Shown here: positions 1 to 8,464 of the stretch, piece by piece
Layout: each line of letters opens with the position of its first letter
Numbering within the stretch: the stretch's first letter is position 1
Assembly (NCBI RefSeq): GCF_013179575.1
Contig: NZ_JABMCQ010000005.1
Location: forward strand, 1-64,000
Direction of reading: 5' to 3'
Source: Sphingobacterium shayense
Lineage (GTDB): Bacteria; Bacteroidota; Bacteroidia; Sphingobacteriales; Sphingobacteriaceae
Length of the DNA stretch: 64,000 bases
Program-made: the position numbers and the translations under genes
The notes under the pieces: generated by a model
What the model saw: the letters and a program-made list of their open reading frames with translations, nothing else
What the model was told of the DNA's origin: nothing
Database searches by the model: none

Positions 1-286
1 TGGCGCATCCTCTATACCAGTCAACTCCTCAGTTGAAATTCAAGCAATTTTTGAAATCGAATAATAAGCTGATGTTCCATCTAACGAATGCTTTGTTTTT
101 AAAGATTTCTGAATATTTTCGACAGACTCCCACTGCTAAACCAGTGGGAGTCTTTATTGTTTAAGCTGCAATTGCTTATTACTGTTTTACCCGTTTACCA
201 AAAACCGATAATATCCGTAAATAAATGATTTAGCCTTTTATTTGTTTTTAATCTTCCGTGTATTTTTAAGAAATTGACAAAAGAAA
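1..286. other. Intergenic segment without a supported gene
   Basis: No convincing gene end is visible here. The forward frame starting at base 3 stays open to about 164, but it runs straight through the terminator hairpin at 124-153, so it is probably not coding that far. The hairpin implies that a plus-strand gene ends at or just left of the window edge. The rest, up to the ThuA gene that ends at 287 on the minus strand, is AT-rich, and I see no clear terminator for that gene. Confidence 0.5.
124..160 (+). terminator. Rho-independent terminator of an off-window plus-strand gene
   Basis: A perfect 12-bp stem (124-135 with 142-153, arm AGACTCCCACTG) closes a 6-nt loop and is followed by TTATTGTTT. 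The T-rich side is on the plus strand only, so it serves a gene entering from the left. Confidence 0.75.
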
Positions 287-1321
287 TTATTGATAATCCT
301 TTGGATACAAGCTTTTTTTATGTTTTCCAAAGCCGAACATAGTCGGTTTAAAATCACCAACATACTCTACATTCAAATCGGCTGTGATTTCGTTTTCGAA
401 TCCCAAAGCCTGATAACTCTCATTTACAATTAAGCGCCTTAAATCTGCATTCGCGAGGTCAATAGACGCACCCATGGTTGTCGTATAGGCCGTTCCCTTT
501 TTACCGTCGGGAAGCTGATAATTTTTAGTCCACGCGACGGGCATTAAAGATTTTTTAATGTTGACAGGTGTGCTTGCTTGCATCCCTTCTGTTGGCTGAC
601 CAAAAAGCAGGATCGTGGCTCCCTCAAGAGGAGCTTTTATTCCATATACGTCCGAAGGAACCCATATATCTTTTACCCCAAGAAGAAGTGGATTGGCAGA
701 CTCAAGCCCATTAATTAAGGCTCGTGTACCTTCTTTGCCATGATCGCCATGGTGGTTTATCCAAGTTTCTCCGAGAACCAATCGCCCGAAGCCGCCCTCC
801 CAAGCACCACTATTATTATTATAAGAATAATGCTTATAGCGACTATTCGATTCTTTCGAAAAGTTAAAAGCATGTGTTGCTGTACGTAAGCCAATAACAG
901 GTTTACCCTTCATCAAATAATCGTCAATATATTTCATTTGCGCATCAGGAAGTTCGCGAAAACGCGTACCGAAAATCACTAAATCAGCATCGACAAGCTC
1001 CTCCAACCCTGGAATGCTCTTGGTGTGCTCTGGATTGATCTGTCCACTCTGAGGGTCGATAGCGAAAAGAACCACTGTTTCAAATCCGTGGCGAACACTG
1101 AGGATCTTGGCAAGCATGGGCATACTTTCTTCCGATCGATACTCTTCATCGCCGGAAATCAAAACTATTTTTTTACCCTTGTCCTTGCCATTTTGTGGTT
1201 TATAATGGAGCGATTGGGTCTGCTTTTGAGCACAACTGCTGATCACAAAAATCAGCATAAAAAGGACTGTGCTAAAAGGGCGAAGCAAAGAGCTCCTTTT
1301 ATATCTTTTTATCATCATCAA
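287..1321 (-). CDS. ThuA-like domain lipoprotein
   Basis: Predicted exported lipoprotein of 344 aa. A hydrophobic signal (about residues 17-29) ends in the lipobox ISSC with Cys30. The rest matches the ThuA-like, class I glutamine-amidotransferase fold: a beta strand followed by SGDEEYRSEESMPMLAKIL, then a VIFGTRFRELPDAQM segment, a GLRTATHAF loop and HHGDHGKEGTRAL. ThuA and ThuB of rhizobia act in oxidation of trehalose to 3-ketotrehalose, and ThuA-like proteins are frequent in Bacteroidetes and Planctomycetes sugar operons. It is the last gene of the 8119-to-287 minus-strand group, 36 bp after the MFS transporter. A role in handling 3-keto sugars is inferred; the exact reaction is unknown. 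Confidence 0.85.
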   Translation of the reverse strand: MMMIKRYKRSSLLRPFSTVLFMLIFVISSCAQKQTQSLHYKPQNGKDKGKKIVLISGDEEYRSEESMPMLAKILSVRHGFETVVLFAIDPQSGQINPEHTKSIPGLEELVDADLVIFGTRFRELPDAQMKYIDDYLMKGKPVIGLRTATHAFNFSKESNSRYKHYSYNNNSGAWEGGFGRLVLGETWINHHGDHGKEGTRALINGLESANPLLLGVKDIWVPSDVYGIKAPLEGATILLFGQPTEGMQASTPVNIKKSLMPVAWTKNYQLPDGKKGTAYTTTMGASIDLANADLRRLIVNESYQALGFENEITADLNVEYVGDFKPTMFGFGKHKKSLYPKDYQ

Positions 1322-1357
1322 ATCGTCTATCTTTTATGAGTTTATGTATGCGAGGGT

Positions 1358-2608
1358 TTACTGTGGCGAAGGAACAGCGGCATCCAAATCTGGCTTACCC
1401 TTATCTCGCAACCGGTTCTGCCAGATTAGAAATACGATAAACACAACAATAAGTATCCCTGGAAGAATAGCAAGTTTCGCTAACGTAGCCTGTCCCACTG
1501 CAAGATCTACGTTCGCAACTTCAACCCCACTCTGGGAAACCGCTTCTTTAGATTGATCGATCCATCTACCGATAATTGGTTGAAAAATAGAAGTAGAGAA
1601 CATTCCCACCCCCCCAATTACTGACATGCCCAATGCCCCGCTTAGCGGAACACGCTGAGCTGTTGTACCGATCATTGTCGGCCAAAAGAAACAAACACCT
1701 ACAGCAAACAGAATCGCAGCAACATAGGCCATAGGCCCCGTCACGATACTAAACATATATACCCCTATGGTTGCAAAAATCGCTGAGAATAAAAGAACAC
1801 CAGTCTGCCCGAGCAGCTTTATTACCGGACCGCCGAAATACCGACCTACAGCCATCACTCCGGTTACCAGCGCAAGAATCAACATCGGACTGGCGCCGCT
1901 ATCGGCCATAATGATCCCCACCCACTGTTGTGGCCCAAACTCGGAAATTGCTGTCAACGCCATACATAAGAATAAAAAGATGAACGTGGGTGAAAACATT
2001 GCCTTAATATTTGTTGAAATTGAGGTTATTGCCTGTTGTTGTGGTCGAGGGAATGCCTGACCATAGAAAAGGACTGCGTAGATCACAGTAGGAATCATAA
2101 TGACCCACATTTGCGATTGCCATGTCCAACCCCAATCGGTCATAAACTTCGATGACAAACTACCTATAACAATACCTCCCGGGAACCACATATGGAACCT
2201 ATTTAACATTTTGTCCATTTTTTTGCCCGAATAAAGGTCTGCAATCATCGGATTACATGCTGCCTCTGTACAACCGTTACCAAAACCGATAAAAAGAGTT
2301 GATATTAACAACAACCCATAGCCTTGTGAAAAGATGGTCAAGACAATTCCTAAAACATGGGACACAAAAGCAATGCGCATGATATTTGCCGGACCAACTT
2401 TATAATAAAAAAGGCCCCCTAAAATCATCGATAGCGGAAACCCCAGAAACCACATGGAGTTTATAAATCCCAACTGTTCTGCTGAAAGGTCAAAGTTCTC
2501 GCCTAGCTGAGGGAGGATTCCAGCCCGTATCGAAAACGTTAGGCCTGTCGTAATCAAAGCGAGACAGCTCCCTAAAAATAAAGCTTTACTGTTTACATTC
2601 TTACTCAT
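1358..2608 (-). CDS. MFS sugar transporter (FucP-like)
   Basis: A 416-aa, 12-helix major facilitator protein of the inner membrane. The N-terminal half has the loop GFINSMWFLGFPLSMILGGLFYYKVGP, in the place of the family's first conserved cytoplasmic motif, and IGFGNGCTEAACNPMIADLYSGKKMDKMLNR in the TM4-5 region. The N-rich GNGCTEAACNP motif resembles the fucose/glucose/galactose permease group. It lies 30 bp downstream of the sugar epimerase and 36 bp upstream of the ThuA gene, in one transcription unit with SusC/SusD, so it probably imports the periplasmic breakdown product. Substrate is not readable from sequence; rhamnose, another monosaccharide or a keto-sugar are all possible. Confidence 0.85.
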   Translation of the reverse strand: MSKNVNSKALFLGSCLALITTGLTFSIRAGILPQLGENFDLSAEQLGFINSMWFLGFPLSMILGGLFYYKVGPANIMRIAFVSHVLGIVLTIFSQGYGLLLISTLFIGFGNGCTEAACNPMIADLYSGKKMDKMLNRFHMWFPGGIVIGSLSSKFMTDWGWTWQSQMWVIMIPTVIYAVLFYGQAFPRPQQQAITSISTNIKAMFSPTFIFLFLCMALTAISEFGPQQWVGIIMADSGASPMLILALVTGVMAVGRYFGGPVIKLLGQTGVLLFSAIFATIGVYMFSIVTGPMAYVAAILFAVGVCFFWPTMIGTTAQRVPLSGALGMSVIGGVGMFSTSIFQPIIGRWIDQSKEAVSQSGVEVANVDLAVGQATLAKLAILPGILIVVFIVFLIWQNRLRDKGKPDLDAAVPSPQ

Positions 2609-2638
2609 AATATTGGTATTAAGTTTACAATTTCTAGT

Positions 2639-3484
2639 TTATTTGGTTAGTTGCGAACGGATAAAAGCATATCCATGTTCCGCAATTTCCCAGGGGTCTG
2701 AATACTCTCGCCAAACATTTATGGCGTTGGCAAAATCCGGATCATCCCTAGAGAATGCTTCAATCGTATACCAACCCTCATAGTTCACGTCGCGTAGTGA
2801 AGAAAAGACCTCCTCCCAATGCACTAGACCTATTCCTGGGGTTCCCCGATCATTCTCGCTGATATGAACATGTGCCAGATAGGGACTAATGCGTTCAATA
2901 GGCTCCTTTATCCGCTTTTCTTCAATATTCGCATGATGCGTATCATACATCGCCCGTACATGCGGATGGTCAGACAGTTCGATTAGGTGCGCTAGTTTCT
3001 CCATCGTATTACATAAATAGGTTTCGAACCTATTTACTGCTTCCAGTGCCAGTACAACCCCGGCCTGTTTAGCATATTCGCCTGCCTGATTTAACACCTC
3101 GGCAGCCCATTTAAACTCTTCCTCTGTAGGTGCATGCGCAGCAAACACTCCATGCGCAGAGTGAAAGGGGCCGCACAGTACGGTCGCTCCTACATCATAC
3201 GCCCGGTCAATCGCCCAATTTATACGCTCCAGTCCTGCTGATCGAATCGCAGTATCCGGAGAGATTGGATTCTCTTGCTCTCCCATAACCAAAACGGTAT
3301 TCACTTCGAGGGAAAGCTGGCTTGCGTGTTGCGCCAAATCTTTATACTCCTGATTATTTTGGGAGGCTATCAAAATTTCAACCCCATCGTAACCAATCGT
3401 TTTCAAACGTTCCATCAAAGGGAAAACTACAGGAGACACTCCCGCAGACCAGGCCAACAAGTTAAATCCAATCTTATTCTTCAT
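2639..3484 (-). CDS. Sugar phosphate isomerase/epimerase, ketose 3-epimerase-like
   Basis: A 281-aa TIM-barrel protein of the AP-endonuclease 2 superfamily. The four expected metal ligands of the tagatose/psicose 3-epimerase type can be placed: Glu in LALEAVNRFE, Asp in AMYDTHHANIEE, His in LAHVHISENDRGTPG and Glu in WYTIEAFSRDD. There is no signal peptide, so it acts in the cytoplasm after the sugar is imported. The gene follows susD and precedes the MFS transporter by 30 bp. It probably interconverts ketoses or keto-sugars released in the pathway; hydroxypyruvate isomerase is an alternative annotation of the same superfamily. Confidence 0.85.
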   Translation of the reverse strand: MKNKIGFNLLAWSAGVSPVVFPLMERLKTIGYDGVEILIASQNNQEYKDLAQHASQLSLEVNTVLVMGEQENPISPDTAIRSAGLERINWAIDRAYDVGATVLCGPFHSAHGVFAAHAPTEEEFKWAAEVLNQAGEYAKQAGVVLALEAVNRFETYLCNTMEKLAHLIELSDHPHVRAMYDTHHANIEEKRIKEPIERISPYLAHVHISENDRGTPGIGLVHWEEVFSSLRDVNYEGWYTIEAFSRDDPDFANAINVWREYSDPWEIAEHGYAFIRSQLTK

Positions 3485-3507
3485 GCTAATATATTTATAA
3501 TTGACGA

Positions 3508-5031
3508 TTAATATCCTTCATTCTGTACTAAATTTTCATTGTTACGGACCTCAGATGTCGGAATAGGGAATAATAATTCCCGCGCAGTCAGCACCGGTCC
3601 ATAGGAAAACTTATGCCCTACAAAGTCTTCAAATTTATTAGTTTTTACATTAAATGCCTTACGGAGTCTAACCATATCAAACCAAGTTATATTTTCGAAG
3701 CACAGTTCATGCCAACGTTCCTTCCAAATTAACTCACGCAATTGATCTTTACTTAATCCTGCGGCATTAGAAAGTTTCGCCCGACTACGAACAGCATTGA
3801 GAGCCGAATATACCTCCGAAGAAGGACCCCCTACCTCATTGGCAGCTTCAGCGTACACCAGCAAAATATCGGCATATCGCAACAAAGGCCAATTCAAGTC
3901 ACTATTAGCGGAGTTCAACTGCGCCTCGGTATCAAAATGCTTATAAATAAAATATCCGCCTAGATCGACAGTTTTGGATCGATCAGACTCATGCGTGAAC
4001 TTTGTAAAGAAGAATTCTTTTTCTTCCGCGCGCAGATCCCCTTCCTCATATGAATCAACAAAAGCCTTCGTCGCATAGATCCCCCCAGTCTCATCTGAAT
4101 ATTTGGAGATGTTCTTATTATAAGGGATTATCGCCACCTGCCAATTGGAAGGGATTACTTGTGTTTTAAACTGAATGCTGAAAATATTTTCTTGACCGTT
4201 CTTCTTTTTGGGATCATGCAAATCATCGTAGCTGGAAAACAAGCTATACACCCCGCTCTGGAGAACTTCTTTTGCCTTATCGGCCGCGAGCTGGAAATGC
4301 GACGCCCCCAAATTCAAGGGATACCCCGCCATTGTTAAATACACTTTCGCCAGCAATGACTTCACCGCGCCGAGCGAGACTTTCCCGCTTTGATCTTCCA
4401 ATGGCAATCCGGCTTCTTCAGCCATTTTCAAATCCGAAACAATAAGGTCATAGACCGCTTGAGGGTCTGCCGGTTTCGGTTTAAGCTGTTCAGACTGTAA
4501 GTCTACGGGTTCCACTACCAACGGAATATTTCCAAACATTCGAACGAGGTGGAAGTAGTAAAAAGCCCGCATAAAATAGGCTTCACCCAACAAAAGCTTT
4601 TTTTCTTGTTCATCCATTGCAATTCCTGGAATTTTTTGGATCGATAGATTCGCATTTCCTATCCCTTTATAATAGTCCCCCCAATATGCTAATCCGTAGC
4701 TATTGTCTGAAGTGTTTCTAAGGTCTTTAACATAATAACTATCCACCGCTTGTCCCAGATCGGTCCCTGCGAGACCGGTAGCAAACTCCGTCATCATCCA
4801 ACTACCACCATTAAAACCGCTGTTCATCGTCGGGCGCAAGGAGGCATAAATTGCATTCACTGAGCTCCGAGCATGTTCAGGTTTCGTGAAGTAATTTTCT
4901 ACAGTAAAGTTACTGGGGTCCGACTCGTCCAAAAAATCCGAGCACGCAGAAGACAGTCCCAAAATGAGGCTTAATCCCAACAAAAAAGACACTCTATATA
5001 TGTTTTTATTTTTTATGTATTCCATGATCAT
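3508..5031 (-). CDS. SusD/RagB family nutrient-binding outer-membrane lipoprotein
   Basis: A 507-aa surface lipoprotein that captures glycan or glycoside for its SusC partner. The lipobox is LSSAC followed by SDFLDESDPS. The N-terminal helical part (EHARSSVNAIYASLRPTM) and TPR-like helices (GEAYFMRAFYYFHLVRMFGNIPLV) are diagnostic. The C-terminal WPLLRYADILLVYAEAANE and LIWKERWHELCFENITWFDMVRLRK are the usual SusD signatures. Start choice is open between Met1 and Met3, since the N-terminus reads MIMEYIK. It lies 10 bp downstream of its susC. The ligand is unknown, although the neighbouring rhamnosidases point to rhamnosylated glycosides. Confidence 0.95.
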   Translation of the reverse strand: MIMEYIKNKNIYRVSFLLGLSLILGLSSACSDFLDESDPSNFTVENYFTKPEHARSSVNAIYASLRPTMNSGFNGGSWMMTEFATGLAGTDLGQAVDSYYVKDLRNTSDNSYGLAYWGDYYKGIGNANLSIQKIPGIAMDEQEKKLLLGEAYFMRAFYYFHLVRMFGNIPLVVEPVDLQSEQLKPKPADPQAVYDLIVSDLKMAEEAGLPLEDQSGKVSLGAVKSLLAKVYLTMAGYPLNLGASHFQLAADKAKEVLQSGVYSLFSSYDDLHDPKKKNGQENIFSIQFKTQVIPSNWQVAIIPYNKNISKYSDETGGIYATKAFVDSYEEGDLRAEEKEFFFTKFTHESDRSKTVDLGGYFIYKHFDTEAQLNSANSDLNWPLLRYADILLVYAEAANEVGGPSSEVYSALNAVRSRAKLSNAAGLSKDQLRELIWKERWHELCFENITWFDMVRLRKAFNVKTNKFEDFVGHKFSYGPVLTARELLFPIPTSEVRNNENLVQNEGY

Positions 5032-5041
5032 TGACGATTAG

Positions 5042-8000
5042 TTATAAACTTAAATTAACACCAAAAGTAAACACGCGAGGTCTAGGATAATCGTAAAGAC
5101 CCAATCCCTGATCGAAAGGGGATCCGGAGTTAGAAACCTCTGGATCGTAGCCAGCGTATTTTGTCCATACAAAAAAGTTCTGCACGGAAGCATACAATTT
5201 TAATCGTTCCAGTTTTAACTTAGACACCATCTCGGTGGGTAAGGTATACGATAGAATCATATTCCGCCCACGAATGAACGAAGCGTCGGTTACTTTGTGA
5301 CTGTCATTATTGGTGGTATAGTAGGCGTTGATAGGGCGAATCTGTGCGATCGGTGTCCGCTGGTTCTCAGGGGTCCAGGCATTCAGGACCGTGCGGTAAC
5401 TATTGGCAATCCCCTGGCGATCTTCCGCGGAGTGGATGCTTCGATCAAGAACATCATTCCCATACATATATTGCAAGTCGATCAAAAGGGACCACGCTTT
5501 ATATTTAAAGGTATTCGAGAATGTACCAAACCCTGTAGGAATACCCCTGCCGATGATGGTACGGTCATTATCATTTATTACGCCGTCTTCATTCAGATCC
5601 AAATATTTCACATCACCCGGCAAGAGGTTGTACGAAGCAGCAGCTTCCTGTTCATCGGTAGACCATGTTCCTAAGTGCTGAAAGCCAAAAAACGAACCGA
5701 CGGGCTCTCCTTCTCGAATAACCGTATTCCCCGAATAAATGTCGCTGCCTCCGGTAAGGCGCAAAACTTCGTTTTTATTCACCGAAATGTTGAACATACT
5801 TGACCAAGAAAATACGTCGTTGCCTACGTCACTTAACTGTACGCCGAATTCAACTCCTTGATTAACCATGCTTCCTATATTGCTAAAGATACTTGCGTAA
5901 CCCGTACTTAACGGTAGTGGAGCGTCCAGTAGCATATCGTTCACTTGCCGGCGGTAAAGATCCAATTCAAAATTCAGTTTGTTACTAAATAGACCGAGCT
6001 CGAGACCCAAATCGACCTGATGCGTCTTCTCCCAATGCAGCGCTGCATTAGCCATTCGTCCGAGTCCCATGCCTATCTGACGTTCATTCCCCAGAATAAC
6101 ATCGTAGTTGCTCATTCCTGCTAGAGCGCGGTATGCTGGGATCTCTGAGTTCCCGGTCGCCCCGTAGCTCGCCCGCAGTTTCAGGTTCGAGATAGTACTA
6201 TTATCTTTCAAAAAGTCCTCTTCACTCACGCGCCACGCAAGTGCCGCCGAAGGAAAGAAAGCGTATCTGTTGTCCTGACCAAACTTAGACGACCCGTCAA
6301 CACGTCCAGTAAAAGTAAATAGGTATTTATTTAGTAATGTATAATTAATTCTAGAGAAATAAGAATTAAGACCGTATGCTAAAGCGCTAGAACTTGGTGT
6401 CAGCGCCGTAGCACCAGCCCCCAGGTTATTAAACATAAAATATGGATCTGAAAAATTTTCGGCCCGCGCGTTACTACTGTTCTGGTCCATATGCTGCCAG
6501 GAGAACCCTGCCATAGCATTAATAGAGTGCTTGTTTCCAAAGTCCTTCAAATAGGTGAAATAGTTTTCAAACTGCCAGGAATTGAACCTGTTATTCTCAA
6601 TATTTGCCGTACCCAAACTAGAGATATATTGTAGCCCAGCCGATGCAGAATAGTCCCGCCGCTGATTAATAATATTAGTTCCTATTGAAGTTTTAAACTC
6701 AAGCCCTTCTAGCAGCTTGATACTTGCATACATGTTTCCAATAAACGGCTGTGTAGAAACATACGAAACACGTTCATCTGCAACACGAATAGGATTATCG
6801 CCGCCTTCCATGCCGGGGTAATCGCGATTGCTAGCCCAGCTACCATCATCATACCGAACCGGTATAATCGGTAACGCTTCCAATATCTGCCGCATCATGG
6901 TGATCCCACCTCCACCGAGCTCATCGACTTGCTTCTCTTTCTGATCTGTGTAACTTAGCACGCCCCCCACTTTCAACCATTCTTTGATTTGGGTGTCAAA
7001 AACAAACCGTCCGGCAAATCGTCGCTGCCAAGAGCCGTAAGCTATACCTTGCTCGTTTCTATAATTTGCAAAGGCACCAAAACTTCCTTTCTCATTCCCA
7101 TTGGTGAAACTTAATTGGTGGTTTTGTGTTGCTGCAGTTCTAAGGGCTTCATCTTGCCAATTCGTATCATATAGTGGATTTCCTTGCGCATCAAAAAGCA
7201 GTGGGTTATTCCGTTTGGTCGTTGGATCAGTGTATTTCGTCCCTGTGGCCCAGCCTGCGGGATCATATTTCTGCGCATTGGCATAAATTAGCTCTTCGAC
7301 CGCCAGAAATTCTTTTGAATTTAATACCGGTAATAATTTCGGGGCATAGCCCAATCCAATATCTGCATCATAATTAGCCCGCCCGGTCCCTGTGGTTGTA
7401 CCCCGTTTGGTGGAAACGATAACGACACCGTTCGCCCCACGAGCCCCATAGATCGCTGTTGATGACGCATCTTTAAGGACTTCTACGGAAGCAATATCAT
7501 TTGGATTAATATAATCAATCGGCGAACTCCCATTCTGCAAGCCTACTGTACTTAAAATAACCCCATCTACAACATATAACGGATTATTAGATACCGAGAT
7601 AGAACTCGATCCCCTAATACGAATATTGGTGCGCCCACCGGGTCTCCCGGAGCTGGAAGACACGTTGACCCCCGTAATTTTCCCTCCTAGCGCTTGATTT
7701 AGATTAGAAACCGGCCGCTCTTGTAGCGCATCTCCCCGCACACTACCAACTGCGCCAGTAAGGTCGCTTTTACGCTGTACACCATAACCTACCGCCACAA
7801 CGACCTCTTCGATGCTTTCCGAACTTGCGGTCATGGTTACGTCAATCATCTTTCTGGCGTTCACCGGTACTTGTTCAGCTTGGTAGCCGACATAAGTAAA
7901 ACTCAGTGCCCCTTGCGCACTGACCTTTATCTCATAACGGCCTTCTGCATCGGTAAGGGTACTACCCTCTCCCGGATCACCTTTTACAGAAACGCCCGCG

Positions 8001-8119
8001 AGGGGCTGTTGGGCGCCGGTCGTCACCTTCCCGGTAACGGTAAGCTCTTGAGCGAAAGACAGCTCAGTAAGAAAAAGGCACAAGAGCAACGGAATACAAC
8101 GAATGTGTTCTCTAATCAT
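5042..8119 (-). CDS. SusC/RagA family TonB-linked outer-membrane protein
   Basis: A TonB-dependent transporter of 1025 aa. It has a signal peptide ending near LSFAQ, then a carboxypeptidase-regulatory-like domain (LTVTGKVTTGAQQPLAGVSV). Next comes a TonB-box-like EEVVVAVGYGVQRKSDLTGAV, and the plug with IRGSSSISVSNNPLYVVDG and DASSTAIYGARGANGVV. The long beta-barrel ends in PRPRVFTFGVNLSL, with aromatic residues spaced as in barrel ends. It is the first gene of the minus-strand group susC-susD-epimerase-MFS-thuA. The 345-bp upstream segment lacks the shared 20-bp element found at the other three island promoters, so it may be controlled differently. Confidence 0.95.
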   Translation of the reverse strand: MIREHIRCIPLLLCLFLTELSFAQELTVTGKVTTGAQQPLAGVSVKGDPGEGSTLTDAEGRYEIKVSAQGALSFTYVGYQAEQVPVNARKMIDVTMTASSESIEEVVVAVGYGVQRKSDLTGAVGSVRGDALQERPVSNLNQALGGKITGVNVSSSSGRPGGRTNIRIRGSSSISVSNNPLYVVDGVILSTVGLQNGSSPIDYINPNDIASVEVLKDASSTAIYGARGANGVVIVSTKRGTTTGTGRANYDADIGLGYAPKLLPVLNSKEFLAVEELIYANAQKYDPAGWATGTKYTDPTTKRNNPLLFDAQGNPLYDTNWQDEALRTAATQNHQLSFTNGNEKGSFGAFANYRNEQGIAYGSWQRRFAGRFVFDTQIKEWLKVGGVLSYTDQKEKQVDELGGGGITMMRQILEALPIIPVRYDDGSWASNRDYPGMEGGDNPIRVADERVSYVSTQPFIGNMYASIKLLEGLEFKTSIGTNIINQRRDYSASAGLQYISSLGTANIENNRFNSWQFENYFTYLKDFGNKHSINAMAGFSWQHMDQNSSNARAENFSDPYFMFNNLGAGATALTPSSSALAYGLNSYFSRINYTLLNKYLFTFTGRVDGSSKFGQDNRYAFFPSAALAWRVSEEDFLKDNSTISNLKLRASYGATGNSEIPAYRALAGMSNYDVILGNERQIGMGLGRMANAALHWEKTHQVDLGLELGLFSNKLNFELDLYRRQVNDMLLDAPLPLSTGYASIFSNIGSMVNQGVEFGVQLSDVGNDVFSWSSMFNISVNKNEVLRLTGGSDIYSGNTVIREGEPVGSFFGFQHLGTWSTDEQEAAASYNLLPGDVKYLDLNEDGVINDNDRTIIGRGIPTGFGTFSNTFKYKAWSLLIDLQYMYGNDVLDRSIHSAEDRQGIANSYRTVLNAWTPENQRTPIAQIRPINAYYTTNNDSHKVTDASFIRGRNMILSYTLPTEMVSKLKLERLKLYASVQNFFVWTKYAGYDPEVSNSGSPFDQGLGLYDYPRPRVFTFGVNLSL

Positions 8120-8464
8120 AGTTTTAAGAATATATGGTTACCTATTAAGTTGATTACACGCATCCGCCTTTAATCAGACGGGAAACACTGCCTCTCAATA
8201 ATTTCAAGCCTATTCTCTTCCATCCACAAAACATAGAAAACCTTGCGCATACTCCTTTTGCTAAAAGCAAAAACTATCCTACCCAATCTGGGGTGAGACC
8301 TATCGTAACATTCGCTCTCTATTTCAACGAAAACAAGCCTATAATTACCGTTACTTATGTTTATAATACAGCGCCGCTTCGGCGCTGTATGGTTTATTCG
8401 GTTGTTGCACTCTTCAGAACCGCCGGATCATCCGATGATGCTCGGTTGTATCGAAGAGCGTTAT
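8120..8464. other. Intergenic segment upstream of the left susC
   Basis: This holds a hairpin at 8366-8390, probably the terminator of the gene at 8465-11620, and the leader and promoter of the left susC. I found only weak matches to TAnnTTTG on the minus strand, such as 8228-8235 (TATGTTTT), and no copy of the 20-bp island element. No open frame here looks like a gene. Confidence 0.5.
8362..8392 (-). terminator. Hairpin after the SGNH-cytochrome gene
   Basis: A perfect 10-bp GC-rich stem (8366-8375 with 8381-8390, arm ATACAGCGCC) with a 5-nt loop lies 75 bp past the stop of the minus-strand gene at 8465. The run after it on the minus strand (TATAAAC) is poor in T, so termination strength is uncertain. 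Confidence 0.5.

Noticed and set aside
3-164. Open plus-strand frame at the left edge that could be the end of a gene
   Set aside because: The frame runs through a perfect terminator hairpin and shows no recognisable protein family, so coding in it is not supported.
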